Part shown: positions 13,101-24,480 of the stretch, piece after piece | Position numbering within the stretch: the stretch's first letter is position 1 | Layout: every line of letters begins with the position of its first letter | From: Augochlora pura | Taxonomy: Eukaryota > Arthropoda > Insecta > Hymenoptera > Halictidae | Length of the DNA: 64,000 bases | Direction of reading: 5' to 3' | Assembly: GCF_028453695.1 (NCBI RefSeq) | Contig: NC_135776.1 | Location: forward strand, 13,586,663 to 13,650,662 | Notes under the pieces: generated by a model | The model's input: the letters and a program-made list of their open reading frames with translations, nothing else | Told to the model about the DNA's origin: nothing | Databases searched by the model: none | Translations under genes and position numbers: made by a program

Positions 13101-13479
13101 AGATAACGTTTCCGTCCGGGGCGCTCTCGCAATCATATCCTATATCACGAAAGTAGAACGTTACCTGTGACCGATATCAAATTTTCTACAATAGCCATCC
13201 CTTGCCACGATGCTGCCACTATCTTATCGATCCGGCTCGAGCAAATTACTCTATTACTTAGTTAATAGATCTCTCTGATTCGGAATTTTATTCAATATTT
13301 AATTGGTACGTCGATATTTCTGGTCTATAAGCTCGCCAAATATATTACAAATGTATTCAATATATTATGGAAAGTAAATTATAAAAGCGTTCGTAAAATA
13401 CACTCTTACCACGAGGAGACCCACCAACCCCAAAGTGCGCAGATTACTTCGAGTAATATCATTCGGTTACCATACAATT
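10192..13479. other. AT-rich non-coding DNA
   Basis: No gene is seen. A perfect TCGCGTGA/TCACGCGA hairpin with a CTA loop lies at about 12310-12328. The patch 12790-13140 is richer in GC and CpG and could be regulatory, but I recognise no motif cluster. The short frames at 12075-12263 and 12792-13016 have no domain. Confidence 0.55.
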
Positions 13480-13938
13480 TTAACCCCTTAACGCGCAGAA
13501 ACGTATTAACACGGGCGTGCAAAACCGGCCAAAATGTGCAGACCCGTATATATACGGTCGGCGTCGCAACTTATGTCGCTAAAATGTTCAGATTCGAATA
13601 TATCCGGGCATTAAAAATAACTTAATAAAAACCAAGGAAAACATTCAATTTATTGATATTCATCAAATATTTTTCAGTTTTTTTTTCGTCTCTTCCTTCC
13701 CCTTCAAAATAGTAACTGGTAATTGAAAAACAGTACGATGGGTACAAAATTCGATCTGCAATGCGATTCAATATTCACTATAATTATTTATCCACTATTT
13801 TTATTGAATTTTTAGTAATTTCTGCATTTTTTTAAATATTTATTGAAATTAAGGTCCAAATATGTATTTTCTTAGATACAAAAAATTGATTTTTTTTGGT
13901 CGGTTCTTTTTTTTTTAAATTGTGCATTAAGGGGTTAA
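13480..13938. mobile_element. piggyBac-type TTAA MITE (459 bp)
   Basis: The left end reads TTAACCCCTTAACGCGCAG; the right end, read on the other strand, is TTAACCCCTTAATGCACA. Both ends carry TTAA. The interior holds a CCGTATATATACGG palindrome near 13544 and a second diverged copy of that motif, then A/T-rich filler. It contains no transposase. It is the longest intact TTAA element in the window. Confidence 0.75.
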
Positions 13939-14499
13939 TCATTTCAAAGACAATATTAATCAAGTTAATTATATCGAAGTCGTCTCAACTAGCTTTAAAA
14001 TTGCTTCCACTTATCCTTAGTAGTAGCTTTATGATAGTCTATGTCGTCCCGTTTTTAATTGGTTTTATTGGCCCGGTTTTATCCCCGTTTAATGAATGTA
14101 TATACGATGCTCTATAAAAAGCTGCGCCACAAATTCGTACAGAATTTTGGGGGCTTCGTCGCGTAACACGCCATTAAATATTGAGAAAATGTCTGCGCTT
14201 TATCGGGATACAATGCGACCCTGCTCACGCGATCAGTATATTTGGAAAAGGTTTTCTTCGTTGTCCGGCGTGGGTTCGTTTTAGCTATACACATACCTAC
14301 ACGTATCGCTATTTAAACGATTCGTAATGTATTCGGGTCCAGACAAATGGATGCCGTGCACAATCATCCTCGGGGTATTACATTATTCGAAAAATGTTTA
14401 CCGAAAATGCAGGGATATCGTTTTAAACGTTTATTCGGGAACATCCGGGCGCACTTTTTGAACGAATAGTTGGACAAATACTGAAAGAACGGCTCGCAG
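13939..14499. other. Non-coding DNA
   Basis: No gene is seen. Frames at 13896-14117, 14096-14284 and 14112-14294 overlap each other on both strands and the first begins inside the neighbouring mobile element. Confidence 0.5.
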
Positions 14500-15051
14500 A
14501 GGATTACTTTTCGGCCGGCTGTATTCCGAGCGAAAGTTCCGGCATAACGCCGATAACGATCGAGCGAAGTGCTCGAGAAATTCGCAACCGAAGTAAAACG
14601 GCACCGCGAATCGTGACGTTAATAATCGGTGAATTTGTTTGAGTAATTCGTACCGCGTATCTCCTTATTTGCATCGACGATGGCGTGCGGAGTCAAGAGC
14701 GAAAGGGGCTATTACAAACGGCCGTTTAACGCTATTCCACCATGGCGAACCCCTAATCGCCGTTTAATATAATTTGCAACCTTAAAGCTTTCATGTTTCC
14801 GCAATTTAAATGAATTTACCATAACCAGAAATCGTCACATCCTACGGACACCGCCGGCCGCCTCGCATTATTTCATTACGCTTATCTCGGCATCTACTTT
14901 TTAATATCTCCCCCCTCTCTCAGTCTTAATGAGCTGTTCCAACGTTTAATTAGCACGGCAAAGAAATATGCGATTTTACCAGTCTTCCTTCTTCTATCGC
15001 GTTTCCAATCTCTAACGGTAATCGAATGAAACGGCATCGAATGAAGAATCG
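14500..15051. promoter_or_regulatory. CpG-rich candidate regulatory block
   Basis: GC and CpG rise sharply relative to the flanks without any credible reading frame. Homeodomain- and POU-like strings are present: ATTTGCAT, an exact octamer, at 14667-14674 and TTAATTAG at 14946-14953. These words are short and also occur by chance in AT-rich DNA. The block is a candidate for conserved non-coding or enhancer DNA, on composition alone. Confidence 0.25.
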
Positions 15052-15085
15052 TTAACCCTTTAACCCGCCATTGTCCTTTTTTAGG
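15052..15085 (+). mobile_element. Solo left end of TTAA MITE
   Basis: TTAACCCTTTAACCCGCCATTG resembles the left termini at 2332 and 13480. No inverted partner was found within the next few hundred bases. Confidence 0.35.
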
Positions 15086-16510
15086 GCAGAAATGTGTACT
15101 GAAACGTGTAGCATTAGGTTTATTTATATCTGCAGTAGTTCAATGAATAGCCTAAAAATGTGATGGACAATACTTTCAAAAGTTTGAAATAAATTATTAA
15201 TCAGTTTTGAAACACGTTTTATTATTCTATTGAACAGGATTCTATTAATGTATTGTAGTACTAAATAATGTGAAGAGGTACTGAAAATCAGTGAGCAAAG
15301 ATCTTAAACATTGTTTTCCTGATGACGCAAGATAAGAAGAACGTATTGTTCTTGGTTGAAAGTATAAAGTGCGCGTAATTTATGGCTTTGCGTGCCGAAT
15401 TGTTAAACTGTAGAATATAATGCACTTTAAAGACAACAACGCGTGATAAAGCCACGGTCTTAGAGATTAACAGAAATTAACTTACAAACTTCTTATCCTA
15501 ATTCTACAGTTATTTAGGACACCAGAAATTACTCCTAGGTTGACCTAACTTTATCGATTCTTCCAATGGGGGTATAATATTTGTTCACAAAAGTTTTGCA
15601 GAATAACTGAATCCGTTGCGATTATCTACATAAACATTCTGTTATATTACACTTTACATCGTGTTTTATGTACAATACGAATATAATTGGGATACGAACA
15701 ATATGACGTGAATGACATTCATAAAAAACGAACGAAGGAACAACAACAATATAAAAAGTATTATGAACAATTTGACCGTGCTCAATTAATCCTTTACACG
15801 AATATCGTTAATTAGTTACGTCAACCAGAGTGATCCAAGGTACGGCCAATTAAAAACACGTTTTACCACATCTCGCAGCGAAAGTCGCGTGCAAAGGATC
15901 GATGATGAATTCGAGGATGTTGTGAAATTCGCATTTTCCCATATTTTCCAGGTGATTAAACCAAGGATCTGTACGACTTAATTACTCGCATAAACCACGC
16001 ACATGCCTAGTGAGTTACGTCGGGAAATTATGTTGCAGTTTGCGAACGTTTTTAATCTCGTATCAGCAACAGTTCCCGCAACGCGAAATTAAGTACACTC
16101 GTTAGCAAGACGCTGTTTGCTAATGGGAGAAAGATTCGAGCTTCCCTAGCTTCTTATCTTTTTCTGCCGGAGTGTCACGATATTTCGCATTAATTTGCAA
16201 TTCCGTGACCAGGTCATGCATTGTCCGACGTAGATGAGACTCCGACGGTATTTTACACGGTCGAAACAAAACTAACAGCGAAATGAATCGTTCCTCGCGC
16301 TACAATGATCTGTCCTCTATTAGTATATCCGTTATAATAGACTCATATAGTAATAGACTAGAGTAACAAACTCAACGTTGTTCCTTCGATTGTATAATTA
16401 ATTAATAAATTTCAGTGAATTAATCATCCCTCGGTAACCGGCTCCACTACGCTATCGTATATTTATTTAAATTATTAAATAAAATATTAAATGTATAACT
16501 ACAAAAACGA
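15086..16510. other. AT-rich non-coding DNA
   Basis: No gene, repeat or RNA is recognised. Confidence 0.6.
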
Positions 16511-16672
16511 ACCATAAGGTCTAAAAAAACGTCCATAAAACGAACGTGTAAAGGACGTCTTTAAAACGTCTAAAAAACATCTCGATTTGTAACACAGCAC
16601 GTCTCCAGCTCGTTCGTAGGACATCTAAGACAACTTTAAGACACCTTAAAGAGATTCTGTGCTATCCAGGGT
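16511..16672 (-). repeat. GACGTC-type dispersed repeat, copy 1
   Basis: The stretch is dense in AAAACGTC, GGACGTCTTT and AAAACGTCT words and, on the minus strand, begins with a GGATAGCACAGA string followed by CTTTAAGG. The copy at 51694 opens with the same CAGATAGCACA head followed by AAGACGTCTTTAA. Shared head plus GACGTC spacing indicates a dispersed repeat family of unknown type. No protein is encoded. Confidence 0.55.
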
Positions 16673-18582
16673 ATATCAGTTCAGCGACATACTTTATATT
16701 CAATCCTTAAGACATCGATGTTCCAAAGCTCCCGATCAAACTTCGCCGCATATAGTCGTTCGTTCTCGATTCGCGACGTTCAGTCCGTCACCTTTTTCCC
16801 GGCATTTTTGCTCGAGCTCACTAGATTCCCAATTATTTATCTCGGTTCGGTAATGTACAATTCAATTTCAATTTATAACCTTTTGTCTGCCGCGCGAATA
16901 TAAAGTCATTAAAGTGGCCGGTCTCGAATGTCGGAACAGCGCGCCAGTTGGAATAATATCCAATTTGTAACGAGGTGATTGAGAATTTGCGACGCGTCGA
17001 CCGCAACGTTTGTGTTTACTATGCATTACGATGTTGCTCGCGCGAACAACGTAACATCAATGCCGGCTTTTTCCCATCCGCTCGATTTTATGAACGTGAC
17101 AATACTTATTAGGGCTCGCGGTTGCAAGTTCCGGAGTGTCGATTCCGTGCCGCGATTGTTATTAACTGATTTTCTATGTCGAATTCATAGGTGGGCGATC
17201 GATCGTGGCGTTCTTCGAACAGTTATGGAGGGGATGGAATTCTTTCCGAAGTTGTTTAAACGATTTGGAGATTTCTTTTTACGAATCCAAATGGATTTAT
17301 CACTATGGTAGGATTTCGATTAATTTTAAACCGGTATAAGTCGATGTGAATCGACAAATAATTGTTTATAAAATAATCTACAATTTCTCGGTGCTTATTT
17401 TTCATTTCTTCGATATTTGTCGTTCGATATTTGATAATTTCCAAATTAAACGCTTTTAATATTGAAATAAAAATTACGATTTTACAGAATTGTCAAGCGA
17501 TTACTAGTGATGACTAGAGAATAAATATAGCAGATATGAATTGAGTAAATACGTTTCGGCGAACCTTCGTGCATTACTGTAATTTGCAACACACGCTTAG
17601 CCCAAGAGAGTAATTGCTAAATAACATACTGACCAGAGCAAGGTTAGTTAACTTAATTGCCAGCTCTCGTAAGAGTGCCGCCTAATTAAAGGCAAATCTA
17701 CAAAGTAGAAAGACTGAGAAATTGTTGTCAATTAAAGGAAAGAGAATTTTACGGACCGTAGTTGCTGGAAGAACTAATCTTCTAGAATTCAATGTGATCT
17801 GTTTAGTAACGTTATGATAGTAGGAGCTGTGATTTCTTAATTATTTAGTGACAGCATGTGTCAACCAATTACACGTTCTTCCTTGAACAGCTAATTTACA
17901 ATGAAATGTCGTGGGATCATTTTATCTGAACAGTGCCACCTGAAATAACCAAATTCCGAAAAGAATGGCACGAGAATGGCAGCACTAATTTGGTACACTT
18001 GATGGGCAACTAATTACTAATTATCCGCTAACAATGAAGCAAACCTGAATGACTGACGCTGTTGCCAATACCTATCAGATGTAATGAGACTGACAGTTTT
18101 AATAAAAAGTTATTCGGGAAATTTTCTTGTTCGTATTAATTGCTCTAAATGGCACAGTGTTCGAAAATGATTACTTTATTATAGAATGAATTATAGGATT
18201 CTGTTATTGAAATATAAAAAGAGTCATTACGCATTTTCTCTATTGAACAACTGTTCATCTATAGTAATATAATATCATATAATAAAATAATACAGACAAT
18301 AAAGAATGTAACAATATGAATAAAAGCTACAAATTAATCTTAAACTGAGAGTTTACAACGAACTGCAATTTGAACTAAAAAATCAATGAAAACTATTCGA
18401 TTGACATTTCCGTGCGTAGAGTTCTCGAAATTTTCAATTTCTGTGAAAAGTAATAAACGTTTCGAACATACGTTTGAAGTGCGACGCTGGAAATACACTA
18501 TCAAAAAGAAACTTCGATTTCCTCCCGCAGCTATTAATTGTACAGGTTGTTTCCCATCTATTGGCAAAACCATCGAGGATAT
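16673..18582. other. Non-coding DNA
   Basis: No gene is seen. The 110-codon frame at 16979-17311 and shorter frames at 16659-16903 come from a more CpG-rich section and show no domain, signal peptide or repeat. Confidence 0.5.
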
Positions 18583-18613
18583 ACAGTCAGGTCAAAAATA
18601 TGCGGACGTTCTT
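18583..18613 (+). mobile_element. Tc1-like terminus, solo
   Basis: ACAGTCAGGTCAAAAATATG followed by CGGAC resembles Tc1-family inverted repeat ends, which typically start CAGT and have a GTCAAAA or GGACAAA core. Related strings lie at 60024-60050 and 60639-60663. No opposite end was found. A tandem array begins within 90 bases. Confidence 0.4.
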
Positions 18614-18697
18614 TAGAAAGATATAATTTTTTTAATACTGAGCTAAATAACTTAAATTTTTTGTGTAACAAAAGATAACAGAATAAATAATTAAACT

Positions 18698-19000
18698 GGA
18701 CCAGTATGTGACTAAATTTCCCAAACGATATCAAACGATGGTGACTGTCGGAAGATAAATAATTAAATAAGTGATTGGAACAGCACGTGACTAATTTCTC
18801 AAACGATATCAAACGATGGTAACTGCCGGAAGATAAATAATTAAATAAGTGATTGGACCAGCACGTGACTAATTTCTCAGACGATGTCAAAGATGGCGAT
18901 TGTCAGAAGATAAATAAGTCGAAGACAAATCATTAAATAAATAAGTGGACCAGTATGTAACTAATTTCTCAGACGACGTCAAACGATAATGGCTGAGCAC
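18698..19000. repeat. 78-92-bp tandem array, four units
   Basis: Units start GGACCAGTATGTGAC, GGAACAGCACGTGAC, GGACCAGCACGTGAC and GGACCAGTATGTAAC at 18698, 18777, 18855 and 18947. Each holds TTTCTCA(A/G)ACGAT, a TCAAACGATGG word and AGATAAATAATTAAATAAG. The spacings are 79, 78 and 92. The minus-strand frame at 18558-18890 reads through the array and so shows a 26-residue repeat; I treat that frame as a by-product. Confidence 0.85.
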
Positions 19001-22000
19001 AATTACTATTCACAACTGTTATTGACGGATTCCGATCGTAGGTTGTTTCTTGCTATGTTAACGAAGGCGAAGTGGGACAATCAGGACAACGACCGATTGC
19101 ATTTCCCTGCGTTCGCTCTTGCATATCCGTTCGTCGCAGCACTTTGATTTAATGAGAAAAACTGTTGGCCGTAGCACTCGAGGAACAGGAATATTGTCTC
19201 GTTGTCTAAAGTGCATTAAATAATAATAATAATAACAAACTTAATACTTATATTCCGTAAGTTTCAGCAGAGCCGCGGATTGCAGTTTGAACATTACATG
19301 TTCAACCAACAACAAGCTTGAAAACGAAACGAACGATTCACGAAACTGCTGCTCGCAATGCAACCCGTTAATTTTGATTGATAATCCCCGTGCAACGCTC
19401 TCGTCGCGTCGCGTCCGTGGTTAATGCAGCCACAAAACGATACGAATAAAGTGACTGCGAGAAAGATCGGTTTCATGAAGCCTGAATAATGCACTATCAA
19501 TTATGCTGTCCAAGTGCATTGCAGAGTTAGTCAATATTGTGTTAACACCGCCATGGAGAAGCCATTTGTTGCAGCGAAGGATAATTGGGTGTCACCTCAA
19601 TTACTTTTTCATTGCCGCATTAACATTCAATTGACAGGCAGACAATATACGTATCGAAATAATAATGTAATAAAGTAACTAAATATATTGAAATAGAGAT
19701 TGGCCATTTCAATATTGAAATATATATGTGGAAATAATGAAATAGTAAAATACGTATAGTAAATTGATCAGCTTTCATAAATTTTAATACAGATATATTC
19801 AATTCATACGCACGTTGCACTGATTACTTGACTGGTTATCTGTAAATTTATCAAGATCGAGCAAGATGTTCTTTGAAAATGCATTGTGTTTTTAGCATCC
19901 TGCTGATGTAACTGATAAAACATTCAATTTAAGCATGTACATATAAGCGAGGATCGTATAACTTGCCGTTTCACGTGCAAAGGGGCCTTCTTGTCTTAGC
20001 AGCGAGGTTGAGATCAAAGCCGCAAGCCGAAGTCATCAAGGAAAGTGGGGACAGTAATTGATGTTCCTATATTTACAGATTCCCCGTGGCGAGACTCTCG
20101 TTCTACGGCGCATCATTGCGCGTTCACGATCTTTACCCTTTGAACTAAAGCCTCTAAATAGTATTACTTGTATATTTCCAGTAGAATCATGTAATGTGTG
20201 AACTACGGATGCTTCTGAGAATGCATATTCCCTTGGAGAATAGAAATTAATTCCATGATTCACCGATTCCGCAAATTGCCAACATTTTCATATTTTGCAT
20301 ATCATATGTTGCATATGTTTTGCACATTTATGTTTGAGAACGTATGTTTTTGTCAATGCTAGTAGACTAAATTAATTTAACAAGATTTATATGAACACAA
20401 TTTTGACTAGCCATGGTTGTAAGCTTTTTGAAAATTTCACAAGGCTTTCATGTTATCCGAATTGAACGATCAATTGCTGTTTACAAAATTAATTTTATTT
20501 AAATGAATTTAAACGTAGGGATTTAATCTTGAACGAAATTAAATGTAAATGAATTTGAATAAATTTGGATAAATTAAACACGCGGGGGTTTGCCCTGTAC
20601 GGGTGATAAAAGGTAAAGCGGTAATATTTACATCCCCTAGCTTTTGTTATAAACAATTTAATTGTACTTTCAATGAATCGTTTAAATACACTGAAATAAA
20701 AATTGATCAGCCTTTAGAAACATTTTACCACGTTGAAAACAGTGCAACAGTGCTTCCAAAATTCTTCTTTTATTTTCACTATTTTGTGTCTCACCTACTA
20801 ACTTTCTTTTTTTATAAATGTATAAAATTCATCAGAACATCTCGCATGAAGAAATATCGTTATTATAGTTCCAGTCAACTTCTTGTTTTGATCGAGTAAT
20901 TTTTGAAACTTGGAACGGGGGTGTAATTTCTTTCGGCGTCCGAGCGCGCATGTAATAAAATCTGTCGTTGTCGAATAATTAAATGAACGTAAAGGAAAAG
21001 CGGTGTAAGATATCAGGTGGCTGTAATAAACGGAAGGGGGGTGCTTCAGAAAGTTTGGATAACTGGTGTGACGTAACATGGCGGCGAAAGTGTTCGCGGT
21101 AATTTAAACAGTGCTTTGCAATGGACGACGGATAAAGCGTTGAAATCGGTGGAAGACTACATAAAGTTTACGGAGCCACTGAACAACGAAGCGAACATCG
21201 CTTCGGATTGAAAAACTTCTCGATTTAATAAAAAAACTTTTAAATTGATTCCCCGCCAAGTTCGAATTTCAGACGTACAGTAAGTACTGAAACAATTTAC
21301 ACGCTTACAATCGGCTCCTTTGTAATAATAGTATTCGAGCTGCATTATTTAACAGTTCACTGCACCAGAAATTGGATTGCAGTTACGCAATATCATTTGC
21401 GCGAATTCATCATCACCAATCGAGTCGTCTAAACGCCTAACTTTTTAATCATCATAAAGATAGGAGATCGCAATACCGATTTTTGGAATAATCAGACTTG
21501 CAGAATCAAATTTTCAGACTCCGAATCTGTGCATTTATGGGAAGTTTGAGTAGGTGCTATTTCAAATGATAAAATGATTTAAAGGAATTTTAAAATGTCT
21601 CTATCTTAATTTTAATCTATTAAAACGATTAAGAAAAGAACAAACTTGTTAGTCAGTTATTATATCTTACAATCGGTGCGAAAGATTTTTATTTCCACAC
21701 GATTTTAAATTAATTTAGTGAGAATATATTGTTGCCTTTGATATTGCCTTATATCTTGTATTTAGTTCACGTATGTTTATTGCATGTACAAAATAGGACA
21801 CGAAGAGCTATGGGGAAGATTGTATGAACAGAGTGAACAACATTTCTCGAGAAATTAATTCATCGTCTTTCTGCTACTCACGCTGTTCGCATATTACTAA
21901 ACGCCGTAACTCTATAGTTCAGTTAATACGTTACCTATTTCAGTAATGTTGATACGGGAACAGTGTCGTAATAATTTGTCCGTAGCGTAAGTAGTTGAGG

Positions 22001-22540
22001 TCAACTAACATAAAGCTAGTGATGATAGCAGTTCCACTTACCCAACCTGAAAGCAGCAGGGTCATAAGAAACTTTGAATAGTAGTTTCAGTTCCCAAACA
22101 GTTTCTGCTGATTACAGGAACTAATTATAATAACCAATGTTTATGGAGTAATTGATAGTGTTCTAACAAATATGTTTTCCGCCCGGAATGTCTTCATTGC
22201 AACGCAAAATGCAATTATCGCGTTCCTTGCCATTATAATAATTCTCCGTACCCTGACTTCTCCCGCAACAGTCTTCTAAATAAAAAATTCTCGCGAGAAA
22301 AACTGAATAGCTCCTATACCTTACAATTGATTCAACAAATTATTATTTGCATTTTGTATGTATTTTATCCCACACAAATCCGTAGTTGTTAATTACAATA
22401 TATTAGACCTCTCGCATTAATTTCTACGAATATATCGTCGACTTCTGTTAAGATACATTTCTGCCTACAATTTTTCGCATTCTATCTCGTTAGTTTGAGT
22501 TCTCTTGACCGACTGTACCCTATTTCCTGACCGCGAGCAG
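19001..22540. other. AT-rich non-coding DNA
   Basis: No gene is seen. There is a short ATA trinucleotide run at 19218-19236. The frames at 19294-19500, 19620-19820, 20036-20263, 20603-20899, 20798-21079 and 21157-21345 are AT-driven and unrecognised. Confidence 0.55.
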
Positions 22541-23130
22541 CGAACGAAATTAATAATTCCAATTCGTCGAGCGAATTACGCGCGCGAGCACACCGGTGAA
22601 CGAAATATGCGGCGAAATCAGCGACGATAAAGCTTTAGATTCCACGTTCGTGAAATTCACGTGACTTGAGCCGAGGAAGACCTCAGCAGCGGTCACTGTC
22701 ATCCGCCTCGGCAGCTCGCCGTCGCGTCAGAGGGAGGAAGAGCTTAAGTTGCCCGCAGCCAAGTGCCGAAGGCGGAAGCTACTCTAGATGCAACGCGAGC
22801 GTCGCAAATTACTTTCGCCGTGAACGCCGGCGAATTTTGTGCCAGGGTACTCCAGCGAAATCCCGACATTTTCCATTTCCGGTGAAAAGCTCGTAAACAC
22901 GGGAAGGAGCCCCGCCGCGAGAGCCCTGCGGCCCGAAGCGGCCCGAAGCGGCGCGCGGCGCTTGCCGAAGTGTGAAATAATGTATCAAGCGTGGATGAAT
23001 AATGACCCGGTTGCAATAGATTGCGGCTTCGCCGCTTCCCTTATCGCTTCCTTCGAACCTGTTCACCTTTAATACACTCGGCCGTTCAATCCGTCGCGAC
23101 GCGCGACGTGTTGCGTGACGGGTTATTAGA
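22541..23130. promoter_or_regulatory. CpG island, candidate promoter or untranslated exon
   Basis: This is the most GC- and CpG-dense block in the first half of the window. It contains a duplicated GCGGCCCGAA word (about 22929-22948) and a GGCGCGCGGCGC core. Frames of 76-90 codons exist on both strands at once, which points to stop-poor composition rather than coding. A CpG-rich island in an AT-rich insect genome may mark a promoter, a first exon or an enhancer. No TATA or initiator is clear. Confidence 0.3.
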
Positions 23131-24430
23131 AAAAAACACGGTCATTTTTGCCGAAACGACGAAGTCATTGGATTAGAGGGTGGTAGGCGATTTTTCTGAA
23201 ACGCTAACTATGTGTTGGTAACAAGATGAATTTGAACACTCGAAATTGTGTCAACGATGAACACGATTTTAATAAAATAGCACGTGGCTCCCATAACTCT
23301 CATCGGCTTGACCTTCTAAAAAATTCAGTGCGTATTTTACGACCCCGTGGGCGACCCTTCAACATTTTTTAAATTCTCTGCGAACGTGTAAGTAAATACT
23401 AAAACACTGAGGCTCACCATAAAAATAATAAATAGTACCATGACTATTAAACCAGTTAACTGCGTCGATATATTTAGAAGATTTTTGTTACGAATTTTAT
23501 CGATTATACTTGGTATAATTTTGTTGACAATTGTTCTAAAATTATCCTGAAGCGTGCGAAATTTACGAATATGTCACCATAAGTATTTTGAAATAAATCG
23601 TAGAAGAAATATTTTTATTATAAGATGAAAAATTGTCATTTCCTTGCGAAGTGTATACACGTCGTACGCAGCTAACAAGTTACGATTTTAACTACCCTCA
23701 AATGTACAGGCTAAAATCTGATGCAAAAAGTCGAATAGTTATATTAGAAAAATTCTTAAATATTATTTAAAAAATAACACTCGAAGCCAGAACATCCCCT
23801 TAAATTAATAAATACGTTTTAGAGCTTTATTCTGATTACTTATCTCTATATAAATCTAACATTGAGAAAGATTCAATGGAATCTGGAACGTTGATTGAAT
23901 GAATTGTTTCAGCCTAAGGGACGTACAAGTGAGGAAGCTGAGAGAATTTTAAATTATTACACCTTCGAACATACTATCGTGGACTAACTTAGGAAGAATT
24001 TCATTTAGTAAGAAGACTGCCTGACCAGTGCAGCACACCAGGTTGTCAATTAATTTTATTGCATGCAATTATAGCCGTAACCATCGCAGAGACACGTCGG
24101 CAAAGGTAAACTTTATCAACCAGAAGATATGAATAATGTAGATTTGAAATATAATTAAACGTCTTCCTTTGATTTATTAATTAAGTCGAGTCCGTTAATG
24201 AATTTCCTAATTAATACTGAAGCCTAGAGAAGCTGGTGTCCCCGACCCTTTGTAATAAGTTTCAAGAATATAGTCGTGAAATTCTCATAAATGTAGTAAC
24301 TATTAATTCGAGCTCTAATTGTAGCTTCGTGAACAGAGAGACACGATATTACTTTGTACATTAAAATTCGGGTTTCACCTTCTGATCTACGGAATAGATC
24401 ATGGTACTGGATGAAATATCATTTCGTATA
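23131..24430. other. AT-rich non-coding DNA
   Basis: No gene, repeat or RNA is recognised. Confidence 0.6.
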
Positions 24431-24480
24431 TTAACCCTTTGCACTCGAGCGGTCACTCTGAGGCGACGCTAACAATCGAT
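24431..24480 (+). mobile_element. Left end of TTAA MITE
   Basis: TTAACCCTTTGCACTCGAG followed by CGGTCACTCTGAGGCGACGC is the clearest example of the GCACTCGA subfamily of TTAA ends. The expected right end (TCGAGTGCAAAGGGTTAA) is not found downstream, so the copy is truncated or its right end has decayed. Confidence 0.5.

Noticed and set aside
18558..18890. Minus-strand protein with 26-residue repeats
   Set aside because: The protein repeat is a direct consequence of the 78-79-bp DNA array.
18698..19000. CRISPR-like array
   Set aside because: The units are contiguous and diverged along their whole length, with no repeat-spacer alternation, and the DNA is eukaryotic in character.
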